A DNA stretch of 64,000 nucleotides, from the NCBI GenBank assembly GCA_963210315.1, contig OY723248.1:1504727-1568726 (forward strand). The letters run 5' to 3'. Source of the stretch: Rhynchopus euleeides. Taxonomy: Eukaryota; Euglenozoa; Diplonemea; Diplonemida; Diplonemidae. Positions 1-10,365 of this stretch are shown in pieces. The notes below the pieces were generated by a model. That model did no database searches, was not told the DNA's origin, and saw only the letters and a program-made list of their open reading frames with translations. The stretch's first letter is position 1. Each line of letters opens with the position of its first letter. The translations under genes were made by a program, and so were the position numbers.

Positions 1-312
1 AAGTGCCAGAACCAACGCCATCCGGTACAGTGCCTGTGCAGCAGCATATCTGCATTGTGTGCTCCAAAGTTGCCCACACGAGAGAAGCACTGTTTGCGCA
101 TTATGATGCTGCACATCGGCCGCAAAACAACGCGCCGTGTCAGACCTGCACTGTCACATGCCAGGAGTGCGGCAAACGGACAACCGAAGGGACTGAGCCA
201 GCACTACCTCAGTCACCATTCGCGCGTGCTGAAAAAGCGTTGCTGTGTTTGTTTCGAGCTCTTTAAAACCACTGTAAAGCGCGACGAGCACATGAGATCC
301 GCGCACCCGTAA
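1..312 (+). pseudogene. C2H2 zinc-finger gene fragment, frame-shifted
   Basis: The fragment runs off the left edge of the window. Three C2H2-type fingers can be seen. The first (about 50-120) has the C-x2-C and H-x4-H pattern around CIVC and HYDAAH. The second has its CQEC knuckle in one frame (near 160-175) and its HYLSHH helix in another (near 213-228). The third (about 236-306) has CCVC and HMRSAH. The frame change inside the second finger means the gene is decayed, or carries a sequence error, or has a very small intron. A good donor (GTAAGT, 309-314) overlaps the TAA stop, so the coding part could continue by splicing. The fingers would bind nucleic acid. Whether this was a host regulator or a transposon gene cannot be told; a DNA element lies just downstream. 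Confidence 0.5.
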
Positions 313-747
313 GTGAGGGGGGGGGGGGTGTTTGGCAGTTCAGGTACGTAGGTGATTTTGTTTGTCCTCGAGAGCGGAGTGACGTCGTGGGAGGGAGTTG
401 TTTTGAGGCCCCACCCCCAGGCCCCCTGCCCACCTGGATGGCTCACCCCCCTCCTGGTGGTCCACCGGTGGGCAGCCCCTTCACCAACTAGGAATTGTAA
501 ATGGAAAGTAATGGGGGGGTGGGTCTGTGCAGGGAAGATAGTTCGGCGTGAAAAATAACCTGATGCCATGCAAGGTACTCCCCTAGTTTTCAATGGAAAT
601 TGGCCCATATCAACAGGAAATGGCTGGAACACCCGTCGTTTCAGCAGGTTCACCCGTCGTGCCGACGGGTGCCACCCGTCGTTTCACCCGTCGTCCCGAC
701 TAGTCGTCCGGGCGACTAGTCCGTGGTGGAGGCGGGGGGGGGGGGGG
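313..747. other. Spacer with short CACCCGTCGT repeats and poly-G runs
   Basis: No convincing gene. A G run lies at 317-328 and another at 734-747, directly against the left end of the neighbouring DNA element. Between about 632 and 715 the decamer CACCCGTCGT or close variants occur several times, one with an inverted match (CGACGGGTG), followed by two GACTAGTC palindromes. Confidence 0.5.
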
Positions 748-966
748 TAGGGGGGGTCGAAAGCCCCGTTTTTTTGTCCCAAAATGGTGTTTTTCGACAT
801 AGCAGCCGCGGCCCTCTATTTGACCTTCTGACCCCCCAGAACCCACCATACCCCGGTTTTTGGGCCCTAGGAGTCCGATTTTCGGGCTCCCGAGCCCCGG
901 AAAGTCGATTTTTGATGATGTCAATTTTTCCGTTCCCTATACTGCACCTCCGGGTCATGGCACGGA
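748..966 (+). repeat. Left terminal inverted repeat of element A
   Basis: Matches the reverse complement of 2081-2286 with a few small indels and substitutions; the outermost bases are TAGGG. Confidence 0.75.
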
Positions 967-2080
967 CGCCTGCCACGGGCAGATAGTAAAACACTCTCAT
1001 CCTGGGACGTCCGAGCGCACACCATCCTGCGGCTGTGATTTTCTGATGCAACCGCTCATCCGCGCCACAAACAACGTCGTATCCCAACGATTCGGACAGT
1101 GAGAAGATGCCATCGAATACTGCCATCTGACACAGTCGTTGGGTGGCCTGCTATTGAACTCGGAGCTGCCAGGAACAGGGAGGATGTCATCATAGCCGAC
1201 AGTGATGCATTAGTGTTGATGCCCTCATGAGAATGCTCTCTTAGAATGCAAGGCAGGTAAACTGTCCCGACTAAACACTTGCCACTGCTGCCGTTATCTG
1301 CGAAGCATTTCTCCTGTGGATGCAGACAGTCAAGGGAGGTGGAAGAGCGCAGCGAGTACCCAGCTGCAACGCAGAGCCCGAGCTTATCATCAAGGTTCTC
1401 TTCTGGCGCTCAAGACCAGGGTCCTGTGGGACCTGGTCTCAGAACAGTGTCCGGGTATTTATGCTGCACGCGCCTTATGTAAATGACGAGTGCGCGGAAC
1501 TGGCTAAAGACGCTGCGAAGGATATGCTCGGGACATTCAAGCGTCCTCCGTACGCTGAGGCGAGGAAGGGGATCAAGGAATCACACAGTGCAACTCTCGC
1601 AACAACCATTTCACAGAAGAAGTGCGCGGGCTTCGAATGCACGTCCTGAATAATCAGAAAGTCATTGCACGCCCTGCTCAGCAAGCCATGAGCAAGTCGT
1701 GAGGGTTGGTTCGCAAACCCCCCTCCCGACAGAGGAGACCTTTCAACTTACAAAGAGTTCGTTGGCCAGACCAGCATCTCAGTGTCGGAGCAGTGGCCAG
1801 TTGTGCCGCCTGTCCCTTGCAGCCAAGCACCGCACACTGTGCAAGTTGATGACGGTTCCCACTCTGCATCAGTATGCATCTTTGCATGATCTGGCAGTGT
1901 ATACAGAGAAGGAGATGGTGGCTGCCCGCATTCAACAGTTTGGTGCGACGCTGGAGTGGGAAGAGGGTCGAAAGATGCAGGATTGGCACCTATGGAGGGT
2001 CTTGAGGACGCAGGGGAGGAAGGGGTGGAGGAGGTCGAGAAAGTGGGCCTGCACATGGGCTGATAGTGGACTGGCGAACC

Positions 2081-2286
2081 CGTGCGTGACCCTGAGGTGC
2101 AGTATAGGGAACAAAATTTTGACATCATCAAAAATCGACTTTCCGGGGCTCGGGAGCCCGAAAATCGGACTCCTAGGGCCCAAAAACCGGGGTATGGTGG
2201 GTTCTGGGGGGTCAGAAGGTCAAATAGAGGGCCGCGGCTGCTATGTCGAAAAACCCCATTTTGGGACAGGCTTTCGACCCGCCCTA
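2081..2286 (-). repeat. Right terminal inverted repeat of element A
   Basis: Inverted partner of 748-966. The outer end CCCTA runs straight into the left end of element B. Confidence 0.75.
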
Positions 2287-2735
2287 GGGCAGTGGTGGCT
2301 GCGTACGCGTACGCAGCGTGATTTTCAGAAAGTGCGTACGGCGTACGCGTACGCGTACCGCGCTGCGTACGGCAGTCTATGGAGCACAGGAGACGGCCAT
2401 GGCCACTCACCAAATCCGACAGTCGAACTCAGGTGTACAGGGGCAGCCTTCGAGCCTTCCAGTCGGAACTGGTACCTTTTGCAGTATGATTGCGGGTGTA
2501 CTTGAAGGTGTTGCGAGTTATTCGCCACGTGCGCGGCAAGGAACCATCGGTGAAAGGCAGGGACAAAGGCCAGCTCCCAGCCACCCGCTGGGTGGCCTAC
2601 TGTGTGCTGAGAGACCTGGAATACCAGCCGTACGCAAAATCTGCGTACGCGTACGCAGCGCGATTTTCAGAAAGTGCGTACGGCGTACGCGTACGCGTAC
2701 CGTACGGCCGTACGCTGCCACCACTGCCCTAGGGG
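2283..2735. mobile_element. Small inverted-repeat element B rich in CGTACG
   Basis: A MITE-sized element of about 450 bp. Its ends are CCCTAGGGCAGTGGTGGC (from 2283) and the inverted copy GCCACCACTGCCCTAGGG (2717-2734). Just inside each end is a block of GCGTACGCGTACG palindromic units, with a shared core GATTTTCAGAAAGTGCGTACG in the same orientation at about 2320 and 2660. The middle (about 2375-2620) is unrelated single-copy-looking DNA with no gene I can support. The right end runs into a G run (2731-2743). The CCCTAGGG terminus is shared with elements A and C, suggesting one family or a shared target preference. Confidence 0.65.
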
Positions 2736-3416
2736 GGGGGGGGGTGGGTGTATTTTTTCTTGGTAATGTGTTAATTTGCGCAGGAAAAATGTGTGGTGCA
2801 GATCGTGCAGGACACACCATACCCGCAGCAGGCGTGTGTGGGTGAGGGTATTCTCGAGATGACGAATACCTGTTGGTTCTTCTGTCTCCTTTCTGATCTG
2901 CAGGCACGCAGTTTCCTCCACATCCGTTTTGTGCAAGCAACGATCGCATTCCCCAGTTGTTTTCATGAAAACCCACAACAGAACGCCTGCCATCTGTGAA
3001 AGCAGATCACCATAGGGGAGGAGGTCAACACTTTTGAGACAACAAAAACAAAGTCACCACAAACAGGCCTGCCGTGCACCGTTTTTTGTGATCCCGATTT
3101 TGGCTATTTTGTTGTGCCAGTTTGACACCCCCCACCCCCTTCTCGAAGATGCTATTTTCCCCGCACCTCGGAGCGATGGACCCACTGCCCTGACTGTGGG
3201 CGGCGTGGTGGGAGAGGGGGGACATGTGGTTGGCGGCGGGAACGAATTGGAATGGATACACAGCGGCAGAGCTGGCCCCCACCCCCAACCAACTGCGCGG
3301 ATTTTATCTTCTCCGCAGGGCCGCCCCCTCCCTCACCCATGATGCCCTTCGCTGTCTGCCACGGGGCCTTGACACCGCATCCTGCTGCAGGGTGGCATCG
3401 GTTGGATACTGACCAT
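2736..3416. other. Spacer upstream of the HIT gene
   Basis: No gene seen. It has pyrimidine-rich stretches near 3125-3150 and 3300-3340. The HIT reading frame is open leftward to 3252, but that part is proline-rich low complexity. An intron acceptor (CTGCAG, about 3385-3390) is possible. Confidence 0.4.
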
Positions 3417-3938
3417 ATGGCCTCGCCACCTGCCCCTGTGAAGAAGGCGCCCATGGTGAAGGGTGTGCGCTACAATACCGATGGATCTGTGCAGAAGTGT
3501 ATTTTCTGCGAGATAATCGCAGGGCGCTCACCCGAGGAGCGCCCTCTACTCTATAAAGATGACAAGGTTGCGGTGTTTGTGCCTCGCACGACGGGAGCGA
3601 TGGTGCACTACCTGTCTGTGCCGATCAAGCACATGGTGAGCATCCATACGGTGTCGAAGGAGTGTGACGATGTCGACGATCTGCTGACTTCTCTGGACGT
3701 GCGCCACAAAGTGTTCTCGAAGGAGCAGCTGCCCCACACACTGGCAGTGTTCCACCAGCCACCCTTCACGTCGATCGACCACCTGCACCTGCACATGCTC
3801 CTCGGGCCGTACAAATCTTTCTTCCAAGGCATCAAGAATGAGCCTGCAAGGTGGAAGACGTGGAACATTTCCCTCTCAGGTGCACGCAAGAAGTACATCC
3901 GCAAAAAGCCCCAGACCGCTGTCTCGAGCAAGCTGTGA
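3417..3938 (+). CDS. HIT-family (HINT3-like) nucleotide-binding protein
   Basis: This 173-residue protein carries the histidine-triad motif HLHLHML at residues 122-128 (within SIDHLHLHM). An N-terminal CIFC motif about 100 residues earlier is typical of the HINT3/aprataxin-like branch. HIT proteins are small hydrolases or transferases acting on nucleotide phosphoramidates and adenylated substrates; the middle histidine (H124) is the expected nucleophile. The order KCIFCEIIAG, then LLYKDDKVAVF, then the triad, then GPYKSFFQGIK fits the fold. The ATG at 3417 was chosen because residues upstream are low complexity and the length then matches HINT3 relatives. Ends in TGA. No intron is needed. The basic C-terminal tail (KKYIRKKP) is ordinary for the group. 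Exact substrate unknown. Confidence 0.88.
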   Translation: MASPPAPVKKAPMVKGVRYNTDGSVQKCIFCEIIAGRSPEERPLLYKDDKVAVFVPRTTGAMVHYLSVPIKHMVSIHTVSKECDDVDDLLTSLDVRHKVFSKEQLPHTLAVFHQPPFTSIDHLHLHMLLGPYKSFFQGIKNEPARWKTWNISLSGARKKYIRKKPQTAVSSKL

Positions 3939-4972
3939 TGCGTATAGACGTTCAAACTGGCGTGTGGGTTGGTGGGTGTCAGTTTGCCACCGAGCGGGTG
4001 GGCACGCTATGTACTTTGCGGCGAACTGAACATGCCAAGTCGTATCACATTCAATGTCTGGCTTGATGTCAGCCTGTATTATAGTCGCCATGCCGGGGCC
4101 ATCTCACCAAGCATATGCAACCTTACACAGCACTACCAACGCCATGATATGGCAGCGTGTCGTGAACCGTGGATATGCCAATGCCATTAAGAGCCATTGG
4201 CCTATTCGCCTGGGTGACCACATACCTGACACCCACGTGACAACCCCTGAGCCCGTGGGGCACATGCTGCCCACAGAGTTGGGTGCCGAGCAGGTGCGAT
4301 GCGCCCTCTGTGTCGCTTGGGTGCCCTGCCCCTCTACTGCCCGTGTTGTGCGCCTTGTCCCCCTTTCGGGAGGGGCCAAAAAAAAACTACCCACCGTCGT
4401 TCATCTCCCCACCCCCCCGCTCCCAGTCTTTTCTCGGGTGGTGTGGTTGCGGTGTCGCATGCGACTGCATGGCCATCAACATCACCCACACTACCGCTGC
4501 CGTCCCCCACCTTGCTTCACCGGCTTGCTCGAGAACTCGGCGAGCGCTTCGTTTTCTTGTGGTGTTGATGGTGGTTGTTGCCTGCAGCTCACTGGGTTGA
4601 GCAGCAGTTCGTAGTATCGAGTCGCGTTGAACACTGCGAGCGATGATGCAAGCATGGGTTGGGCGCCTCCCCTCCCCCACCCTCCCTATCGGCACGCATT
4701 CTGCGTTTGTGGGGTCATTTGTTCACACCCCCCCCCGCCCCACGCATCGCAGCATCCCCACACTCCCACCCCCCACCCCACAACTTACTTTTCCATTCAC
4801 TCTCGACGATCAAACCCCCCCACCCCACAGCGCACGCATACACAAGGCACATCGGAGCAACCTGCTCTCAGCACCCCTCCCGGCCCACTTCCCTTTTCCC
4901 TTCCCTGTTCGGAGAGAGCTTTGCAGAACCGAGGTGTTGAGGCGTTGAGTGGTTGAAAGTAGAGTCGGTGCG
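3939..4972. other. Intergenic, pyrimidine-rich
   Basis: No gene found. Long C-rich runs (about 4660-4850) precede the CHMP2 start codon. Open frames here are translations of low-complexity Pro/His/Thr-rich DNA. Confidence 0.5.
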
Positions 4973-5952
4973 ATGGCGTTTTTCGGGAACCTGTTTGGGA
5001 AGAAGAAGACCCCTGAGGAGATGATGCGTGAGTACAAGCGTGGGATTGACAGGACGATCCGCGAGTTGGAGCGCGAGCGGGTCAAGATGCAGAACAACGA
5101 GAAGAAGCTGATTGCAGAGCTGCGGAAGATGGCGAAAACAAACCAGACGGAGGCCATGCGGGTCATGGCGAAGGATCTGGTCCGCACCCGCGCATACTGC
5201 ACCAAGTTCTACAAGATGAAGGCCCAGATGCAGGCGGTGTCCCTCAAGCTTCAGACACTCAGCTCGACGGCGCAGATGGCTGAGGCGATGAAGGGCGTGA
5301 CCCGGTCTATGTATGCATTGTGTCGGGTGTTATGTCTGCGTGACGTGTCCCCTCGAGTGAACTGCTATGACCCACACCCACATCCACACCAGGCGTGCGA
5401 TGAACAAGAGCATGAACCTGCAGGAGATGCAGAAGATTATGATGGAGTTCCAGAAGCAGAACGAGATGATGGGCATGAAGGAAGAGGCAATGAACGACGC
5501 AATCGACGACGTCATGGATGACGAGGTAATGTCCTGCCGGTTGCAGCAATGGGGTTTTTTTTTATCTCGAGCGACAAATGAACTGAGAGTGGCCCACGTG
5601 GCATTCATCCTGGTCATGCCTCCACGGCCTTGACGAATCAGCGTGTCTCGACAGAACACGGGCCAGCCTCAGTGCTGGCCTTTTTACTTGCTCTGCAGGG
5701 TCAGTCTGCCGACAGCAGGGTGTGTGTGATTTGCATACATTTTCTGTTCATTTGATCCGCATCACGCAACCCCACCACACGCAGGGCGACGAGGAAGAAG
5801 AGACGGAGGGCATGATCGCACAGGTCTTGGATGAGATCGGCCTTGACTTCCAGAGCCAGGTTGGGACGTCGAAGCAGAAGATTGGCGATGACAAGATCGA
5901 AGAGGAGGATGACGACCTGCAAGCTCGCCTTGACAAGCTGCGGAAAAACTGA
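4973..5952 (+). CDS. CHMP2: ESCRT-III subunit, CHMP2 family (VPS2)
   Basis: Three exons, 4973-5310, 5393-5525 and 5785-5952, give 212 residues; human CHMP2A has 222. The donors are GTATGC and GTAATG and the acceptors CACCAG and CACGCAG. The first junction restores GVTRSMRAMNKSM, which aligns residue for residue with the CHMP2A segment. Visible family features are the basic N-terminal FFGNLFGKKKTPEEMMREYKRGI helix, a Snf7 helical core, the QKIMMEFQKQNEMM and EEAMNDAIDDVMDD segments, and a C-terminal MIT-interacting motif (LQARLDKLRKN). The protein assembles with CHMP3 and CHMP4 into membrane-bound ESCRT-III filaments, which cut membrane necks at endosomes, at cytokinesis and during repair, and it recruits the Vps4 ATPase through the C-terminal motif. 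Nothing looks broken. Ends in TGA. Confidence 0.95.
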
Positions 5953-7826
5953 TGACCCCCCAGCCAGCTGTCTTCGTTTTCTCAGGCCCTTCTTCCAAAT
6001 GAGTCAGGCAGTCGGTTCCTACACGACTCGCTACATCCTGCGCTTCCCCCCGGGTTCCCTTCGTTGCTGCAGCTCCACAGCTCCCTCAGTTGCCGATCCA
6101 CTGGCTGCGAGCGCACCACCACCAACCGCGCCCACCAGCCGGTGTCTAGCCTGCCTTCACACAGACCCTGTGTCCGATTACAGACAATGATTCGCCCCAC
6201 CTGATTGACGGGTGTCAGTCGAAATTTCAATGTTTTTTTCCCTTATGTGATACCCCTACCCAGAAGCAAAGCCAAACGGGCTGCCCCCCATCTGCCGGCA
6301 GTCCTGCTGGGTGAACTCTGGTGCCAATTGTGCTGCATGTTTCGTTCAATAGTTTTTGAGAGACGGAGGGAGGGGGTGGGGGGGGTGTGGGGCAAGGGCA
6401 CGGCGCCTGCCAGCACCCTCGCGACGAGGGCATTTCTCACTGCGCGCAGACCAAGGCAATGCAGGGACAGGGGGTACATAGGGAGGCCCCCTGGCTGCTT
6501 GGCGTGGTGTGTGTGTGTGTGCAAACACGACAGGCAAATCACCAAGTTATCACGGAGACCTCCCAGGACACAGCAGGGCTTCCCCAACTCGTCCGGTTTG
6601 CTTGAGAAAGAGAAGAAGGCGCACGGAACCCATCGAGGTTGGGTGCATATGGGTGGTGTTCCAGGTGGCAGGTGTGAGCCGTGTATGATTTCTGTGCAAA
6701 AAAGAACTACCGACAAGGGGAGGGGGGTCTGGCGTGTAATATGACGGCACTGTCCGCAACGCGGTGGACTAACACGGCGACAGTCAAGTGCAGTTGAGGG
6801 CATCGGGGCCCTGCCTCCTGAATTAACAACTTGAGGGTCTGCGTGTGTGTGGTGTGCTTCGTGTGATATGCTTGCCTGCAGGTTTGCAGACGTTTTTTTT
6901 TGTTTGCACTGCAGCCCAACCGCTGCCCGTGGCTTTCTGCACCCCCACCCACGAAGGTTGTTGGTTTGTTTGGCTTCCCGTCGCGTGCTGGCGGTGCTGT
7001 TGTGCTGAGTCCCCAGCATCCTCTCCAGTTCCTGCGTGTTTGCGCCCCCGGAGACTCTGAGGCACACCAAAGCGAAAGCCAAATGTTCTAACTGTTGAGA
7101 CAACTCGAGAGTCGACGCAGAGCGCTGCCCTTGTCGCGCAACCTCTCCCAAGCTTTCTCGCGATTTCTGATGTTCCTCGTCCTCTCTTGCCTTGACGAGG
7201 AGGCTACAAATGAGGGAGGGGGGTGGGGGCCGAAGCGTGTGCCTGTGTGGGGTCAGTACACCCCTTCTCTTGGACGCCTTGCCCCCCCCAGCTCCCACCC
7301 CCCCACACCCACCAAAAAACCCCCGCCCTCCTCCGCCCGCCGTTCCCAAAAAGGAAAAGTATATCCCGCAGGTTCAAACGCTTCAGCGGTGCCAGTACGA
7401 GCCCGGCTGCACCGAGGGTGCAGCCCCCAGCCTCAGCCCCCCCACCCCCCCACCAGAACAGCGTTGCAGGACCCTCCTCTCTCTGCCTGGGTGTGGCGCC
7501 TGGCGCAAGAGATTAAGAGATTCGCATTGCCTTGTTGCAGAGCAAAGGAAGGGCGCGCACTGTTATCCTTTGCTCACGCCTGTCACACCCGACCTGAGAC
7601 TAAGGATATCACCAACGCAACACCTGACAGGCATCCTTGCGTGCTCCACATCGGAGCACGGCAGTGCGTCGCGGTGCCACTGTGTACCTGCCGGGCGCCG
7701 TGGGGCTGTGGGATGCTGTCGCTGTGCACCTGCAGCTGCTGTGGGGCTGAGCCTGGTGTGGCCCACCCGCATGGCAGCCCTGGGAGCTTGTCGAAGCAGG
7801 GCTCGCCTCTGCCCGGCAGCCCGACG
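5953..7826. other. Long intergenic stretch
   Basis: No gene supported. It contains a G-rich run (about 6365-6390), a (GT)n run at about 6501-6521, and C-rich low-complexity DNA at 7265-7460. Open frames crossing it are repetitive or change composition abruptly. The N-terminal part or a first exon of the next gene might lie in its last 120 bp. Confidence 0.45.
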
Positions 7827-8087
7827 ATGAAGACTGTGGGTGTGGAGCGGGAGAGGACGCTGCCAGGCACCACGCTCGTGAGGTTCCAGCGGGTCAACCT
7901 GAAGCTCCGCGACACCAACACGGCGGAGGAGGTGGCGGACCTGCTGTACGATTGCTTCGACCTCCCCCGCACATCGGGGTTTGTCCTCATCGACCGCAAA
8001 GGGAAGGACATCATCTCCTCCCACAACATGCGTTTCAAATACGACAGCATCGCCCACGGCGCGACCTACCAGCTCTGCACTCTCTGA
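7827..8087 (+). CDS. Small conserved-looking protein, function unknown
   Basis: This 86-residue protein starts at MKTVGVERER and ends LCTL-TGA. An in-frame ATG at 7713 would add 38 residues, but those are Cys/Gly/Pro-rich and look non-coding. The alternation of strands (TTLVRFQRVNLKLRD; SGFVLIDRKGKDIISS; ATYQLCTL) around a central helix (TAEEVADLLYDCFDL) suggests a compact ubiquitin-like or beta-grasp fold. That is a by-eye impression, not a family match. The balanced composition and strong GC3 bias agree with the neighbouring real genes. It could also be the last exon of a larger gene. Confidence 0.6.
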   Translation: MKTVGVERERTLPGTTLVRFQRVNLKLRDTNTAEEVADLLYDCFDLPRTSGFVLIDRKGKDIISSHNMRFKYDSIAHGATYQLCTL

Positions 8088-9294
8088 TGGGGCGGGTGGC
8101 ACTTGCCACGGTGCCCAGCCCCTTTTTGTGTGCCCCCCTCTCCGTTCGCGGTGCGCTCTCAGCTACCCTTGGCGAACAGCCCGCACATGCGGTTGAGACG
8201 AGTTCTGTGGGTCATCCCTGGATCGCTTGATTCGTCATCGGGTGGTTGTGGCGATGTGTTGACTGAACGAAGGGCCAAGACGGTTGCTCGGGTCAAGGTA
8301 GCCAGGGTGCAGGAAGGGCCCGATTCTGTCTTGCATTGCAGAACGGCGCCAACCAATGAACCACCACCCGCTGATGATTGGCAGCACACCCCTTTCGAGA
8401 GGGGCTGGAAAGGGTGTACGCCAGGCTGGGTTTTCTTGCTGTTTTCTTGCCATCGGTGCAAAGAACAATGCGGACTTTTCCCCCCGCGAAACTGCTCGCT
8501 ATCGCATGCCATTTCTCGATCTCAAAAATGTTCTCATCCGATGCTGATCTCTATCCCAAGCACAGGTCGCGTGGTGCCCTTCATTAGAGCCGAGCAGACA
8601 GCGTGTGTTGGGGGAACTGAGGTTACTTCTTGCCGCAGTCGCTGCGCCACCCCCCAACAAAGACATCTGCGTGTCTGCCGGTCCTCTTGGGAAGGGTGGT
8701 TTATGTTGTTCCGACGGTTCGGCGTTGCCAAGCTTGGGAAACTTTTTCACCGCGTGGATTTTGCCCCCCGCTCCACCCCACCCTGCAAGGCTGTGGGTGT
8801 GTGTGTGTGTGTGTGTTGAGCGTTGGAAGAAGACCAACTTTCGTTGACCCCCTTCTCTCTTGGAATTCGCTCGGTTCAAACAGTTTCGCGAGAAGCAAAG
8901 GGCACCCCAACCAGCCCCCATCCCCCCTGGTTCCGAGAAAGAAGGCAGCCGGCGCGGTGCAATGTGTTCAATCCGTGCACCCCCAACAAAAAAACGAAGA
9001 GGTCACAAAACCAGCGCCACGTACAAAAGGATCCATTGGACGGGTCTGCCGAAGCGAGGCCAAGGGGTTTGCCTGGTGGAAGGAACGAGGCTTTGTGCTC
9101 ATCCACCCCCTCCTTCTCTCCTCCCTTTTCCCCACCCCCCCCCCCCCACCCCCCTCCCCAAGCCCGGTCATTCAGCCGGCAACAAAGCATCGGTTATCCG
9201 ACGAGCATCCATACGACCCCCTTCCAGGCCCACGCGCGCGCGGGGTGGTGCTGTGGGGCGGGGTGGGGTGCCGGGACCTACCCACAGCGCAGAA
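8088..9294. other. Intergenic with (GT)n run
   Basis: No gene supported. There is a (GT)n run at about 8796-8816 and a C-rich stretch at 9131-9165. A segment at about 8835-8880 resembles one at about 40667-40712. The FAM221 frame is open leftward to 8860, but that part is low complexity. Confidence 0.45.
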
Positions 9295-10365
9295 ATGGCA
9301 ATGTCACGGCGGGGTGTCGGGGAGCCCGACAGAGGGTACTTCGGTGCCAGCGGGCTGCGCCGCGGGCAGGTTGTCGGTGGGAGGAGCTATGGCTACGGCG
9401 ATGTCGACGAATCGGATTACGTGCACCCCGAGATCGAGGAGGAGGGGCGGAAGCTGAGGCAGGCGGTGGTGGCCAGCCGCAACCAGAACCGCACTGAGGA
9501 CGGCATCCTCGCAGGCCTCCAGCAGCACGGCCCTGCCCCAGGGGGGCAGAAGATGATGAACGCCGAGATGGCGGCTGCCCTCTGGTCCATCGAGTCGGGC
9601 CTCTACGTCACCTTCCGCTCCTCCAACACCCAGGACTGCTGCCGCATCGGCCCTGACACGAAGTGTTTCTGCGGGTGCCCGCTGTCCTCACACAACACCG
9701 CCAAAGGCACAGCACCCTGCAGGAGCTGCAGATGCGGGCTCTACACCTACATCCCTCTGCGCCCCGAAGAGGCTGGCATGGCACACCTCACACGGAGAAA
9801 AGGGTTCGACATCAGGACATGGAGTGCGCCGTGCCGGTGTAAGCATGGGGCAGCCTCCCATAGCCCCGACAAGATGAAGTGCACAGAGTGTTCCTGCTTC
9901 CGGTATGAGTCGAACTGGGCGTGTGTGGTGTGCGACAAGCGGTGGGAGGACCACACGACGGAGATGGAGGATGAGGGTGTGCGGCGCAGCCTGCGTCTCC
10001 CCGTGGGGGATGCGTACCGCCCGCTGGCGGGGCTGGATCCGGAGTTTGGGAATCTCGTGTTCGGGAGGCGGAACACTGACGGGGTGTATGAGTTGCCAGC
10101 GCAGACGGACCATCAGCGGCGGATTAAGCCTGCGAGGCCTCAGCCCAAACCGCAGCGGACAGCGCCTGCGTTGGGTGCACCGCCGCAGGTGTCGTCGTCG
10201 TCGGCGTCGGCACGTGGTACAACTCAAAGAGGTCCCGGCACCGCGCAGCATGACGCCCGTGCTTCGCCAGCCCTCCCCTCAAGCTGCACAGCATGTTCCA
10301 CAGCATTTGCCTCTGCGACGGCGAAGTTCTGCACCAACTGTGGGGTGCGCCGGGCGCCGCCGTGA
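9295..10365 (+). CDS. FAM221-family cysteine-rich protein
   Basis: A single-exon reading of 356 residues. Residues of about 95-225 hold the family's cysteine-rich core: CFCGCPLSSHN, CRSCRCGLYTYIPLRPEE, FDIRTWSAPCRCKH, CTECSCFRY and CVVCDKRWEDHTT. This C/H spacing and the IPLRPEE and WEDH landmarks match FAM221A/B proteins. The family is widely conserved in flagellated eukaryotes but has no settled biochemical role; the cysteines presumably bind zinc. The C-terminus ends in a separate two-CxxC zinc-ribbon-like hook (CTACSTAF and FCTNCG) after a Pro/Ser/Ala-rich linker. The start at 9295 (MAMSRRG) was chosen because upstream residues are low complexity; a second ATG lies two codons later. A possible acceptor just upstream (CCCACAG) leaves room for a 5' untranslated exon. 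Ends in TGA. Confidence 0.88.
   Translation: MAMSRRGVGEPDRGYFGASGLRRGQVVGGRSYGYGDVDESDYVHPEIEEEGRKLRQAVVASRNQNRTEDGILAGLQQHGPAPGGQKMMNAEMAAALWSIESGLYVTFRSSNTQDCCRIGPDTKCFCGCPLSSHNTAKGTAPCRSCRCGLYTYIPLRPEEAGMAHLTRRKGFDIRTWSAPCRCKHGAASHSPDKMKCTECSCFRYESNWACVVCDKRWEDHTTEMEDEGVRRSLRLPVGDAYRPLAGLDPEFGNLVFGRRNTDGVYELPAQTDHQRRIKPARPQPKPQRTAPALGAPPQVSSSSASARGTTQRGPGTAQHDARASPALPSSCTACSTAFASATAKFCTNCGVRRAPP

Larger units (their letters stand above)
748..2286. mobile_element. DNA transposon-like element A with ~210-bp terminal inverted repeats
   Basis: The sequence at 748-966 returns inverted at 2081-2286 with high identity over some 200 bp. The ends read TAGGGGGGGTCGAAAGCC on the left and, inverted, TAGGGCGGGTCGAAAGCC on the right. 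Landmarks such as CATAGCAGCCGCGGCCC and GGGCTCCCGAGCCCCGG occur in both arms. The left end abuts a G run; the right end shares the palindrome CCCTAGGG with element B. The ~1.1 kb interior has only short open stretches (for example 1320-1649) with no transposase motif that I recognise. It is probably a non-autonomous or decayed DNA transposon. Long terminal inverted repeats without a recognisable transposase do not fix the superfamily. Confidence 0.7.

Noticed and set aside
6243-7349. A 368-codon - strand frame in the spacer after CHMP2
   Set aside because: Composition is low complexity and changes abruptly; no motif.
8873-8900. A tRNA or Pol III gene, from a GGTTCAAAC box
   Set aside because: No cloverleaf, no A box and no T-run terminator at the right distance.
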